A stretch of DNA of 64,000 bases from Propionispira raffinosivorans DSM 20765 (GCF_000381065.1 NZ_KB905843.1:1-64000); one strand, 5' to 3'; numbered from the stretch's first letter, positions 33,729-43,198 are shown. The notes: generated by a model not told the origin, from the letters alone. Numbers and translations are program-made.

Positions 33729-35897
33729 ATGAATAACACCAATATCGGTATTCGCGTAAGCAAAGTCGACAATCAAGAAAAAACAAGTGGATCCGCAAAA
33801 TATATTGCCGATTTAAAATTTGATAATATGCTCTATGGAAAAACCATTCGTTCTACCAAAGCACGGGCTAAAATACAAGCCATTCACTATCCAGTCTTAC
33901 CAAAAGAGTATTTTATTATTGATCACAACGACGTTCCCGGGCAAAACCGCGTAAAGTTCCTCGTTAACGATCAACCCTTTTTAGCCGAAACGATGGTGAA
34001 TTATATTGGTGAGCCAATTGTCTTAATCGTGGGTCCGAATCGGCAAAAGCTCAAAGAGCTGGCAAATAAAATCACGATTGAATACCAGCCACTGACAGCG
34101 GCACTCACCTATGAAGAATCCTTGCGTTGTGCCGGGGGTGCGATTTTTGGCAAAGACAATAAATTCGCTTCTTATGCCTATGAAAAAGGTGATGTTGCAC
34201 TGGCTTTTAGCCAAGCAAATAGCATTGAAACCGATGAATATACCACTGGTTATCAAAAACACGCCTATTTAGAAAACCAAGGAATGATTGCTGTTCCTGA
34301 AGCCGATGACAAAGTAACGGTCTATGGTTCTATGCAATGTCCTTATTATATCAAACGCGCTTTAGAACAGGCGCTTGCTCTGCCCGAGGAAAAGGTGCGC
34401 ATTGTCCAGACGACAACCGGCGGCGCATTTGGCGGTAAAGAAGATTATCCATCGATTTTGGCAGGTCATGCCGCCATTGCCGCAAAAAAAGTTGGACGAC
34501 CTGTTGCTATTTTATATGACCGGCTGGAAGACATGGCTTCGACAACCCGCCGTCATCCGGCACAAATTACTTTTCAAACCGCTTTGGATGAATCCGGTAA
34601 AATTATCGGCATGAAAATCGATGTCATTCTTGACGGCGGAGCCTATGCCGGAATATCCGATGTTGTGCTCCAGCGAAGCCTTTTTAACATCACAGGTGTC
34701 TATCACATTCAAAATCTAGAAGTACATGGCTGCGTTGTCGCCACCAATACAATTCCCAACGGAGCTTTTCGCGGCTTCGGTGCACCACAAGCTTTTTTCG
34801 CCATGGAAATGCACATGGAAATGCTGGCAAGAAAGCTGCAAAAAAATCCTTTAGACTATAAAAAACTCCATATGGTAAAGCAAGGAGACACAACAGCTAC
34901 CAGTGGGCTCTTTCTCGACAAAGTACCTTTACCAGAAATGCTTGCGACCATCGAAAAAATGTCCGATTATACAAAAAAATACGAACTCTATCAAAAAAAT
35001 GGAAATCACCACGGCATTGGTATTTCACTCTTTCTCCATGGCTGCGGTTTCACTGGCAGTGGTGAACGTGATATTATCAAAGCAAAAATAAAATTACGGC
35101 GCCAAGCCAATTCCCAGCAAGTGGAAATTCTTGCGGCCAATGTCGATATGGGACAAGGTTTGAAAACAACCTTCAAAAAAATTGTTGCTGCTGCTTTGGT
35201 CATACCAATGACCGACATCATCTTTAACAATCCTGACACCGACCACGTTCCTGACTCGGGTCCAACCGTTGCATCACGTTCTATTATGATTGTAGGAAAA
35301 CTCTTAGAAGATGCGGCCCGAAAGTTGAAAGCACGCTGGCAGGAAAAAGGTGCGATTGAAATCACCCAAGCCTACAAGCAGCCAGAGCGAATGCATTGGG
35401 ACAGCGAAAAATCACGCGGGGATGCGTATCCGGCCTATGCCTGGGGAATCAATGTTGTCGAAACAACCGTAGACCCTTTGACACTCCAAGTCGATGTTAA
35501 TGGTGTCTGGACTATATTTGATATTGGACAGGCAATTGATGAACAAATTATTCAGGGTCAAATCGAAGGCGGTGTCCTGCAAGGCTTAGGTTATGCAAGC
35601 ATGGAAGTAATGACGAATGACCAAAACGGAAAAATAATGCAAGACAGCCTAACGAATTATACAATCCCCACGATGGTTGACTTTGGCAAAGTTCATCACA
35701 AACTTTTCACGACCTATTATGATAATGGTCCTTTCGGTGCAAAAGGTGCCGGAGAACTGACACTGATTGGTGCAGCTCCCGCCTATGCTGCTGCCGTAGC
35801 ACAAGCCTTGAAAATCCATATAGATCGCCTGCCCGTAACACCGGAATATCTCTTGGAGGTCCTGCAAAATGAAAACCATTTCCTTTACGTTAAATAA
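33729..35897 (+). CDS. xdhA: Xanthine dehydrogenase, molybdenum-binding subunit
   Basis: 722 residues. Domains typical of molybdenum hydroxylase large subunits: substrate/cofactor segment QTTTGGAFGGKED, Moco-binding GAFRGFGAPQAFF, later VDMGQGLKTT, and catalytic glutamate in GAKGAGELTLIG. Hydroxylates xanthine and related purines, with sulphurated molybdopterin and possibly labile selenium given its XdhC partners. Its ATG overlaps a mini-ORF ATG CCA TGA at 33724-33732 that has the better ribosome-binding spacing, hinting at re-initiation. Ends 29 bases into the FeS gene. Confidence 0.95.
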   Translation: MNNTNIGIRVSKVDNQEKTSGSAKYIADLKFDNMLYGKTIRSTKARAKIQAIHYPVLPKEYFIIDHNDVPGQNRVKFLVNDQPFLAETMVNYIGEPIVLIVGPNRQKLKELANKITIEYQPLTAALTYEESLRCAGGAIFGKDNKFASYAYEKGDVALAFSQANSIETDEYTTGYQKHAYLENQGMIAVPEADDKVTVYGSMQCPYYIKRALEQALALPEEKVRIVQTTTGGAFGGKEDYPSILAGHAAIAAKKVGRPVAILYDRLEDMASTTRRHPAQITFQTALDESGKIIGMKIDVILDGGAYAGISDVVLQRSLFNITGVYHIQNLEVHGCVVATNTIPNGAFRGFGAPQAFFAMEMHMEMLARKLQKNPLDYKKLHMVKQGDTTATSGLFLDKVPLPEMLATIEKMSDYTKKYELYQKNGNHHGIGISLFLHGCGFTGSGERDIIKAKIKLRRQANSQQVEILAANVDMGQGLKTTFKKIVAAALVIPMTDIIFNNPDTDHVPDSGPTVASRSIMIVGKLLEDAARKLKARWQEKGAIEITQAYKQPERMHWDSEKSRGDAYPAYAWGINVVETTVDPLTLQVDVNGVWTIFDIGQAIDEQIIQGQIEGGVLQGLGYASMEVMTNDQNGKIMQDSLTNYTIPTMVDFGKVHHKLFTTYYDNGPFGAKGAGELTLIGAAPAYAAAVAQALKIHIDRLPVTPEYLLEVLQNENHFLYVK

Positions 35898-36342
35898 CCA
35901 GCCGGTAGCCATTCAGACCAATCTGCAAAAAAGACTTGTGGATGTTCTAAGAGAAGATTTCGCCCTAACTGGTGTCAAGGAAGGCTGCGGTGAAGGTGAA
36001 TGCGGAGCTTGTGCCGTCCTCGCTAACCATAAGCTTATCAACAGCTGTATCACGCCGATTGGCAGTGTCGAACAACTGGATATCATGTCAATTGAAGGGT
36101 TTAAAGATACGGAACGCTATCACATTTTAGCGGCTGCCTTTGCGGAGGCTGGTGCTGTACAATGCGGATTTTGTACCCCGGGTATGCTGCTGGCTGCCGA
36201 AGCCTTATTACATGTGAATGCTTCGCCAAATGAAACAGAAATACGACAGGCACTCTCGGGAAATCTCTGTCGCTGTACCGGTTATAGTATGATTATCGAT
36301 GCGGTAAAAATCGCGGCAAAAAATGGAGACGGCTTATGGTAA
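35869..36342 (+). CDS. xdhC: Xanthine dehydrogenase, [2Fe-2S] subunit
   Basis: 157 residues. Two [2Fe-2S] clusters: plant-type CGEGECGACAVL...C in the N-terminal half, and helical CGFCTPGML...LCRCTGY in the C-terminal half. Passes electrons from the molybdenum site to the FAD subunit. It overlaps both neighbours (29 and 7 bases), so subunits are translationally coupled. The symbol follows E. coli xdhABC and should not be confused with the XdhC maturation factor. Confidence 0.95.
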   Translation: MKTISFTLNNQPVAIQTNLQKRLVDVLREDFALTGVKEGCGEGECGACAVLANHKLINSCITPIGSVEQLDIMSIEGFKDTERYHILAAAFAEAGAVQCGFCTPGMLLAAEALLHVNASPNETEIRQALSGNLCRCTGYSMIIDAVKIAAKNGDGLW

Positions 36343-37181
36343 AAACATATCTGCCACATACCTGGCAAGAAGCTCTATTTATCCGGAACAACGACGACAC
36401 AACGCTCCTCGCTGGCGGAACGGACCTCATGGTCAAATACCATGGCAGTCCCGGTATAATCGGCAATTTTCCGAAACCATTATTATTGCTGAGTCAGATA
36501 AGCAGCCTGAAAACAATTAACGTTGAAACAGACTCGATCACGATCGGCAGCAATGTCACCTTAAACGAAGCGGCGACGATCAGCACCCTGCCGCTCATCC
36601 TAAAACAAGCGCTTAGAGAAATGGCTTCACCCGCGATTCGAAATGCAGGTACTTTAATTGGTAATATCTGTAATGCTTCGCCTGCCGGAGATACATTACC
36701 ACCACTTTATGTTTTAGATGCTCAGCTTACGATTGAAAGTCTGAACGGTACTCGGCAGATTGCCCTGGCAGATTTTATTCAAGGACCGGGGAAAATCGAC
36801 TTAAAAACAAACGAAATTGTTCGCTGCCTGACAATTCCTCGACAAAATAATACAATCTGTTTTTATAAAAAGGTAGGTATGCGCAAAGCCGCGGCAATTT
36901 CGAAACTTTCCTTTGCCGCTATCGCGCAAAAAACAGATCAAAAAATCACCTATATAGCCGCGGCCCTTGGCGCCGTTGGTCCTACAATCATCCGATCAAA
37001 AGAAGCCGAAAATTTGCTTACAGGCAAAACCGAAATCTTGACAGATACTTGGGAAACTATGCATACTATATATAATTCTCTGCTTTGCCCTATCGATGAT
37101 AAACGCTCCAGTGCAATCTATCGAAAAACGATTGCTTTAAATCTGCTGACTTATTTTTATAAAGAGTATATTTGGCAATAA
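36336..37181 (+). CDS. xdhB: Xanthine dehydrogenase, FAD-binding subunit
   Basis: 281 residues, PCMH-type FAD fold. Motifs: LLAGGTDLMVKYHG, then ASPAIRNAGTLIGNICNASPAGDTLPPLYVL, and a CO-dehydrogenase flavoprotein-like C-terminal domain. Transfers electrons to NAD+ or another acceptor. Order large subunit-FeS-FAD is unlike many bacterial operons but common in clostridial purine hydroxylases. Confidence 0.93.
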   Translation: MVKTYLPHTWQEALFIRNNDDTTLLAGGTDLMVKYHGSPGIIGNFPKPLLLLSQISSLKTINVETDSITIGSNVTLNEAATISTLPLILKQALREMASPAIRNAGTLIGNICNASPAGDTLPPLYVLDAQLTIESLNGTRQIALADFIQGPGKIDLKTNEIVRCLTIPRQNNTICFYKKVGMRKAAAISKLSFAAIAQKTDQKITYIAAALGAVGPTIIRSKEAENLLTGKTEILTDTWETMHTIYNSLLCPIDDKRSSAIYRKTIALNLLTYFYKEYIWQ

Positions 37182-37202
37182 ACTTATAAAGCGAGGTCTA
37201 TT

Positions 37203-38462
37203 ATGGGAAAAAAATATATTTTAATTTTAAAAGGTACCATTTTATTCACGCCGACCGCTGGCAAATTCGAAATTCACCCCGATAGTTATTTGATTTCACA
37301 AGGTGGTGTTATCTGTGGTATCTACAAAGATTTACCCGAAGAATATAAAGACCTAATGGTCGAAGATTATGGCAGCTCCTTAATCATTCCCGGTTTTGTC
37401 GATCTGCATACCCATGCCCCACAGTTTAACCAAATCGGCTTAGGGCTTGATTATAAACTATTGGATTGGTTAAACCATTACACTTTTCAAGAAGAAAATA
37501 AATTCAGGCAAGTAGAATATGCCCAAAAAGTCTATGAAAAATTTGCCAATACACTGGTAAGCAGCGGCACAACAAGATCGGCTATTTTTGCAACCATCCA
37601 TCCTCAAAGCTGTCAAATCTTATTTGAAATTCTCAAAAAAAAGGGACTGGGTGCCTATTTGGGCAAAGTGAATATGGACACAAAATGTCCGGATTTCATC
37701 AAAGAAAATACCCAGCAATCCTTGGCTAATACAGAAGAACTTATTCTTGCCTGGTCTGACAGTGAACTGGTAAAGCCAATCATCACGCCACGGTTTGCCC
37801 CGACTAGTACCCGCAAACTACTAGAAGGTCTCGGTAAATTAGCACTCAAATATAATCTACCAGTTCAATCCCATTTAGCCGAAAATCCTGGTGAAATCGA
37901 ATGGGTTCAGGCATTATTTCCTGAACATGATGCTTATTATAAGGTTTATGACCATTACAATTTATTTGGTCAAACACCAACCTTAATGGCGCATTGTATC
38001 CATTTAACCGATGATGAAATCGACATTCTAGCAAAAAAGAAAGTCATTCCCGTCCATTGCCCTGATTCCAATTTAAATCTCACCAGCGGTATTATGCCCG
38101 CTCGCAAAATGCTAAAAGCTGGTGTTAATATTGGTTTAGGCAGTGATATAGGTGCCGGGCATTCCTTATTTATGCCACAGACAATCGTTCGAGCAATTCA
38201 ACTTTCGAAAATTTATTCGCTCCAGCATGAGGAAGATGCACCACTTACACTGCCAGAAGCTTTTTATATGGCGACAAAAGGCGGTGGCAGTTTCTTTGGC
38301 AAGGTAGGCAGTTTTGAACCAGGTTATGCTGCCGATGCTCTCGTTATAAAAAATGAAAATCAGCTGTCTGAATTGTCTCCCCTTGAAGAAATCCAACACT
38401 TCATCTACACTGGCAATGCCCAAAACATCGCCGCTCGCTATGCGGCAGGGAAAAAATTATAA
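37203..38462 (+). CDS. guaD: Guanine deaminase
   Basis: 419 residues, amidohydrolase. Motifs: PGFVDLHTHAPQFNQIGLG (HxH and substrate loop), SHLAENPGEIEW, MAHCIHLTDDE, PVHCPDSNLNL and GLGSDIGAGH. Converts guanine to xanthine, which feeds the xanthine dehydrogenase encoded just upstream. GCGAGG lies before the ATG. Last gene of the riboswitch-controlled operon, ended by the terminator at 38485. Confidence 0.95.
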   Translation: MGKKYILILKGTILFTPTAGKFEIHPDSYLISQGGVICGIYKDLPEEYKDLMVEDYGSSLIIPGFVDLHTHAPQFNQIGLGLDYKLLDWLNHYTFQEENKFRQVEYAQKVYEKFANTLVSSGTTRSAIFATIHPQSCQILFEILKKKGLGAYLGKVNMDTKCPDFIKENTQQSLANTEELILAWSDSELVKPIITPRFAPTSTRKLLEGLGKLALKYNLPVQSHLAENPGEIEWVQALFPEHDAYYKVYDHYNLFGQTPTLMAHCIHLTDDEIDILAKKKVIPVHCPDSNLNLTSGIMPARKMLKAGVNIGLGSDIGAGHSLFMPQTIVRAIQLSKIYSLQHEEDAPLTLPEAFYMATKGGGSFFGKVGSFEPGYAADALVIKNENQLSELSPLEEIQHFIYTGNAQNIAARYAAGKKL

Positions 38463-38484
38463 ATTCTTGTTCCCAAAATTAAAT

Positions 38485-38526
38485 AAAACGGACCGATCAA
38501 AGGGTAACCTTTGATCGGTCCGTTTT
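38485..38526. terminator. Bidirectional terminator
   Basis: 19-base arms AAAACGGACCGATCAAAGG / CCTTTGATCGGTCCGTTTT with loop GTAA, between convergent guaD and the sigma-54 activator gene. Confidence 0.95.
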
Positions 38527-38528
38527 AT

Positions 38529-40550
38529 TTAATGTGCCTCAACCCGAATAAATTCACGACCTTTGTCCGTGATTCTAGTTCCACCGCGGCCCTGCTTCAT
38601 TAAAATCAAATTCTTGAGTTCCATATTTTTCAATATAGTTCGCACACTTTGTTCTGTCGAAAAAATACCTTGCTGCAAAAGCTGTTCCGCTATTTTCTTA
38701 CGACCAATATAGGATTGGTTTTCATACGCATCTTCCAAAATTCGTAAAATAGCTTTAATTTCCGTCAGATCACCCCATGCAGAAACATCGGCTTGCACCT
38801 GCATTCTCTCTTTTTCCCCGTAATTTAAAATATGTGCTGGGAGACTTTGCAGCGAAAAAGAATCTGATAAACTAGTCATCGAGTAGAGACAATTTTTTAA
38901 TTCCCTAATATTCCCCGGCCAATTATAAGACAAAAGCCGTTGCATAATATTTTGCGGTATATCACTTTTTATATAATTTTCTTGCAGAAAAGATTGAACC
39001 AAAAATGGAATATCATCCTTGCGTGACCGCAGCGGTTCAACCTTGATATTGATGACATTTAAACGAAAATACAAATCCATTCTGAATTTTTTCTTATTCA
39101 TGCGCTTATACAAATCCTGATTCGTTGCCGTAATAATTCGAACATCAATGGGAATGATCTTCGTCCCGCCCACCCGAATTAGCTCCCGCTCTTGCAGAAC
39201 TCTGAGCAGTTTAGCTTGGGTTTTTTGCGAAATTTCCGCTATTTCATCCAAAAATATGGTTCCTTGATTGGCCGTTTCAAACAGTCCCTGCCGACCATTT
39301 TTATTCGCACCGGTAAAAGCACCTTCCTCATAACCAAACAATTCACTTTCCAGTAAAGACCCGCTCAATGCCGCACAATTAAAAGCAACAAATGGCCCCT
39401 GACTGCGCTTGGAATAATTATGGATGGACTGGGCAAAAAGTTCTTTGCCCACACCACTTTCGCCTTCAATCAAAATATCGTGTTCGGTACTCGCTGCTTT
39501 TTGGGCTAGCTCAATTGTTTTTTTCAGCGCACTATTATTACCTAAAATATCAGAAAAATTATATTTTGCGGTATACCCCTTCGCCGCACTGCTGCGCTGT
39601 ATTTTAAAATTATCTTTATTTTCTTTAGCTGATTTTTGCAGCGTTAAAATTCCACCAACGGTTTCGCCTTTACTTAACAAGACATTTTTATTTACAATAT
39701 AAGCATGTCCATACAAAATAAATACTTCATCCGTTAAGCGCTCTGCCCGCACAATCGACGAATCCGCTATATCATAAAATAAAGCATCCAAGGTTTGATT
39801 TAAACGAATTGATATTTTATGGGCAAAAAAATCAAATGCTTTTTGATTATACATTGTGATTTGATTCGTCGTATCAAAGGTTATAACTCCATACGTAATC
39901 ATATTAACAAGTTGCTCAAAATTTTCTTTTGTATCATAAAATTGCTTAAACATGGTGACAAAGCCCGGACTGAGTGGAATCATTTCATTCATATGTTGAA
40001 ATAAAACATGTTTTGTTTCAACATTGACTAAATTCAATTTATTCAACATATCAAAAATAGTCGAAACATCAACCAAGCGAGACCCAATATCCGTAATGTA
40101 TTGGATACTCTCGGGAACCAGATCAACCTCATTTGGGGTGATCGCATATTCAATGCCCTCATAATTATTGACCGTATGATCATAAGGAATAAACTCGAAT
40201 TGATATAAGCCCAATTCATATAAAACAGCAATTGTCTGAACTGACATTTCCCAATATGTATTTACTACTAAAACTTTCGTTCCCGCAGGTATTTTATTAA
40301 TTTTTTCCCAAGCATTTTTTGATACAGTCCGCCGTACAACAATAATTTCCGTGGAAGGCATAAGGTATTGCTTAACGAGTCCCACCACCTCATTAGAAGG
40401 TGTTAAGGCCAAATCACAGTTAATATAGGAATGAATACCTTCCTCTAGCGAATAACTGGTAAAATCTATATACTCCCCCAAAAGTGCTTGGAGTTGATAA
40501 ACAAAATGGAATCTTTTACAACGTAAAATAACTGCCACACGTGGTTTCAT
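38529..40550 (-). CDS. PrpR-type sigma-54-dependent transcriptional activator
   Basis: 673 residues. N-terminal PrpR_N-like sensor (about 1-185), a PAS-like segment (about 205-320), AAA+ domain with Walker A GESGVGKE, the sigma-54 contact loop GAFTGA, and Walker B GTIFLDEI. The C-terminus is not the usual Fis HTH but a winged-helix-like region (KKIAEQLLQQGIFSTEQSVRTILKNM...). Divergent from the operon that starts with a clear sigma-54 promoter at 40729, which it most likely controls. The effector is unknown; PrpR_N domains bind small molecules. Confidence 0.93.
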   Translation of the reverse strand: MKPRVAVILRCKRFHFVYQLQALLGEYIDFTSYSLEEGIHSYINCDLALTPSNEVVGLVKQYLMPSTEIIVVRRTVSKNAWEKINKIPAGTKVLVVNTYWEMSVQTIAVLYELGLYQFEFIPYDHTVNNYEGIEYAITPNEVDLVPESIQYITDIGSRLVDVSTIFDMLNKLNLVNVETKHVLFQHMNEMIPLSPGFVTMFKQFYDTKENFEQLVNMITYGVITFDTTNQITMYNQKAFDFFAHKISIRLNQTLDALFYDIADSSIVRAERLTDEVFILYGHAYIVNKNVLLSKGETVGGILTLQKSAKENKDNFKIQRSSAAKGYTAKYNFSDILGNNSALKKTIELAQKAASTEHDILIEGESGVGKELFAQSIHNYSKRSQGPFVAFNCAALSGSLLESELFGYEEGAFTGANKNGRQGLFETANQGTIFLDEIAEISQKTQAKLLRVLQERELIRVGGTKIIPIDVRIITATNQDLYKRMNKKKFRMDLYFRLNVINIKVEPLRSRKDDIPFLVQSFLQENYIKSDIPQNIMQRLLSYNWPGNIRELKNCLYSMTSLSDSFSLQSLPAHILNYGEKERMQVQADVSAWGDLTEIKAILRILEDAYENQSYIGRKKIAEQLLQQGIFSTEQSVRTILKNMELKNLILMKQGRGGTRITDKGREFIRVEAH

Positions 40551-40728
40551 TTTAGTGCTCCTTTAATTGGTTTAAATGGTTGAATGGTTTTATAAGTTTA
40601 CACCATTTAATTATAGCATACAATAAAGTCCTCCACAAAAAAGCTTTTATCTTTTATATTTTTAGCAAATACCCTAAATACAGCACAAAATTTATGCACA
40701 AATACAATATTTTAACAGATATTAATCT

Positions 40729-40744
40729 TGGCATGAAATTTGCA
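40729..40744 (+). promoter_or_regulatory. Sigma-54 promoter of the M20-YjiHG-M20 operon
   Basis: TGGCAT-GAAAT-TTGCA. The GG and GC doublets are separated by exactly 10 bases, as required for sigma-54. Position is between the divergent PrpR-type activator and the operon. Confidence 0.85.
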
Positions 40745-40776
40745 TATATTATAAAGCAAAGGATAAGGAGCACTAT

Positions 40777-40806
40777 ATGCAAGATGAATCTTTTGAATCC
40801 ACTTAA
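40777..40806 (+). CDS. Possible nine-residue leader peptide
   Basis: ATG with AAGGAG at 6-base spacing followed by eight codons and TAA (MQDESFEST). It lies downstream of the sigma-54 promoter and 18 bases before the M20 gene start. It could couple or regulate translation of the next gene. Too short for homology, so support is only the ribosome binding site and placement. Confidence 0.35.
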   Translation: MQDESFEST

Positions 40807-40824
40807 CTGAAACGAGGTAACGTA

Positions 40825-41973
40825 ATGACAAAATCATTTACACTGGCAGAATATTTACAAGATCTAGAGTTTCTTGTCAATATCGACAGTGGTAGTTATA
40901 CACCAGCCGGAACAAAAAAAGTCATGGAATTTTTCCAAGAAAAATTTAACCTATTAGGCTGGAACACTAAAATACACAAAACATCGGATAAAGTTGGTCC
41001 GTGCTTACAAATCAGCAATTGTCCGGACGAAGGATATGATGTCCTGCTGCTCGGCCACATGGATACCGTTTTTCCTGAAGGCACTGCCGCTAAGCGACCT
41101 TATGCTATTGATAAAAAGGCAAAAGTCACCGGTGCCGGCGTAAGCGACATGAAAGGCTGTCTGTTAATGACCTATTTTGCGTTAAAGGAACTTGATCAAA
41201 GCAAAAAACTCGCAGGAAAAAGAATTTGTTTTTTATTAAACAGCGATGAAGAAATAGGTTCCCTATATTCCCGCACCTTAATTGAAACATTGGCAAAAAA
41301 ATCAAGTTACGCCCTCATCGTTGAAGCAGCTCGTCCAACTGGCGATATGGTCAACAGCCGCAGTGGTATTGCCTCCTGTGACTTAACAGCTACCGGAATC
41401 GCCGCTCATGCCGGCGTAAATCCACAAGATGGCAGCAGCGCCATTAACGAACTTGCCGCGTGGATTTTAAAGCTTCACGCACTAAGCAATTATGAAGTGG
41501 GCACCTCCATCAACGTCGGTATTATTAAAGGCGGCAGTGCTCGCAATGTAGTAGCTGAACAAGCGCAGGCGCAAGTCGATATTCGCTTCAAACAACATAG
41601 TGAATTCGAACGAATCAGCACCGCTTTGCATGAACTTGAACAGCAATCCTTCACGGCCGGCGGAGCCAAAATAACCTGTAACACCATTCTCAATCGTCCT
41701 CCGATGAATCCAAGTCCACAAACGCTAAAACTATGCAAAAATATTTCCGATTTAGGAAAATCGCTTGGAATTGATTTCAACTGGGTGACAACAGGCGGTG
41801 GCAGTGATGGTAATTACTGTGCCGCGCTTGGCATCCCTACAGTCGATGGTCTCGGACCTGTCGGCGGCGGCGGTCACAGCGTCCACGAATGGCTCGATGC
41901 CAACTCCGTTAAGCCTCGTCTCAATTTATTGATAAAAACGATTGAGTTCATTACGAATAGCCCAGTCAAATAA
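40825..41973 (+). CDS. M20 family metallopeptidase, carboxypeptidase G2-like
   Basis: 382 residues. M20 zinc motifs: LLLGHMDTVFPEGT, GVSDMKGC, NSDEEIGS, EAARP and late GGGGHSVHEW. Dimerisation domain inserted about residues 180-295. The group removes C-terminal glutamate or other amino acids from acyl or aryl amides and peptides. GAGG upstream. First structural gene of the sigma-54 operon with a putative peptide/amino-acid transporter and a second M20 enzyme, which points to uptake and hydrolysis of N-acyl amino acids or small peptides. Confidence 0.9.
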   Translation: MTKSFTLAEYLQDLEFLVNIDSGSYTPAGTKKVMEFFQEKFNLLGWNTKIHKTSDKVGPCLQISNCPDEGYDVLLLGHMDTVFPEGTAAKRPYAIDKKAKVTGAGVSDMKGCLLMTYFALKELDQSKKLAGKRICFLLNSDEEIGSLYSRTLIETLAKKSSYALIVEAARPTGDMVNSRSGIASCDLTATGIAAHAGVNPQDGSSAINELAAWILKLHALSNYEVGTSINVGIIKGGSARNVVAEQAQAQVDIRFKQHSEFERISTALHELEQQSFTAGGAKITCNTILNRPPMNPSPQTLKLCKNISDLGKSLGIDFNWVTTGGGSDGNYCAALGIPTVDGLGPVGGGGHSVHEWLDANSVKPRLNLLIKTIEFITNSPVK

Positions 41974-42060
41974 ACAGACTACAAATAGCAAAACTTCAAG
42001 CTGCTATTTTATAGTATAAAAAAATAAATTTACGCGTCACTTAAGAAAGGAGCTTTTATC

Positions 42061-42756
42061 ATGCCAGAAAAAAATACAATTGATTCTCTAACCGATGAAA
42101 AAAAAGCACTATTAGCGGGAAAAATAAATGTTCCCATCAGCGGTTATATTGCTTTGATCGTAGCCATTATTTTCTTTTCCGGACTATTGATGAATATCGC
42201 CGGCATGAAATGGATCAGTGCCTTTGATTTCACATCCTTAATTGGAGCTTTTGGAACGATGAAAGAACCCGCAAAAAACAGTTTTGTCGGTGACGGTGGT
42301 TACAGTGCCAGAGCAGGCTTCTTGTTTGCTTTGTCATTGATTCCTACAACCATGCTAGCCTTAGGTTTTTTAGAAATCTTAACCTCCTACGGTGCCATGA
42401 AAGCAGGACAACGTCTATTATCCCCAATTTTAAAACCACTATTAGGTATTCCCGGTTTTACTGGTTTAACCTTAATTACAGATTTACAAAGTACCGATGC
42501 CGGAGCAGCTTTAACCAAAGAATTATATGATGACGAATTAATCACCAAGAAAGAACTTATCATTATGGGTTCTTGGCAATTTTCTGGTGCTGGAGCCATC
42601 AATAATTATTTTTCTATCGGCTCTGCGCTTTTCGCTTTTTTAACAGTTCCATTAATCGTGCCATTATTTATCATTATCATAATGAAATTCGTTGGTGCTT
42701 TTTTTATCCGAATTTTATTAAATACTGTATATAAGGAGGATTTCAAACATGAATAA
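42061..42756 (+). CDS. yjiH: YjiH family membrane protein (nucleoside-recognition Gate domain)
   Basis: 231 residues with about five membrane segments. YjiH-type: Gate domain segments such as ISGYIALIVAIIFFSGLL and LGIPGFTGLTLITDLQSTDAGAALTKELYDD. In E. coli, yjiG-yjiH sit with iadA, an isoaspartyl dipeptidase, implying peptide or amino-acid transport. The stop overlaps the yjiG start by 8 bases. AAAGGAG precedes the ATG. Confidence 0.88.
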   Translation: MPEKNTIDSLTDEKKALLAGKINVPISGYIALIVAIIFFSGLLMNIAGMKWISAFDFTSLIGAFGTMKEPAKNSFVGDGGYSARAGFLFALSLIPTTMLALGFLEILTSYGAMKAGQRLLSPILKPLLGIPGFTGLTLITDLQSTDAGAALTKELYDDELITKKELIIMGSWQFSGAGAINNYFSIGSALFAFLTVPLIVPLFIIIIMKFVGAFFIRILLNTVYKEDFKHE

Positions 42757-43198
42757 AAATCCTTTCGATACTTTTGTTATCGGTGCCAGAAAAGGCTTCC
42801 AAATTGGCATCAACAACTTACTGCCAAACGTTTTAATGGCCTATACTATTTCTGAAATCTTAAAATTATTAGGCGTAATGGAATTCATCGGCAAAGTATT
42901 TGGTCCGTTCATGGGAATTTTCGGACTCCCCGGTGAAGCAATCACCGTACTCTTAACAGCTTGGCTCTCTTCCTCAGCCGGTGCGGGAATTGCCGTAAAT
43001 CTTTACGCTTCGGGTGGCATCAGCAATACGCAAGCCACAATATTACTGCCGGCTATTTTTCTCATGGGCGCACAGCTGCAATACATGGGACGTTTACTCG
43101 GTGTAGCAGATGTACCAAAAAAATATTGGCCTGCATTATTTGTAACCAGCATTGTAAATTCGCTGATTGCTATGTTTATTTTAAAAATTTTCGCCTAA
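42749..43198 (+). CDS. yjiG: YjiG family membrane protein
   Basis: 149 residues, four membrane segments, second half of the YjiHG pair. Conserved ARKGFQIGINNLLPNVLMA and LSSSAGAGIAVNLYASGGISN. Overlaps yjiH and has AAGGAGG, so the two subunits are made together. Likely a two-component Gate-type transporter for the peptide or acyl-amino-acid substrate of the flanking M20 enzymes. Substrate inferred from context. Confidence 0.88.
   Translation: MNKNPFDTFVIGARKGFQIGINNLLPNVLMAYTISEILKLLGVMEFIGKVFGPFMGIFGLPGEAITVLLTAWLSSSAGAGIAVNLYASGGISNTQATILLPAIFLMGAQLQYMGRLLGVADVPKKYWPALFVTSIVNSLIAMFILKIFA

Noticed and set aside
33729-37181. Selenocysteine codon in the molybdenum hydroxylase
   Set aside because: No in-frame TGA interrupts conserved motifs of the three subunits. 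Any selenium would be a labile cofactor, as in the known family, not selenocysteine.
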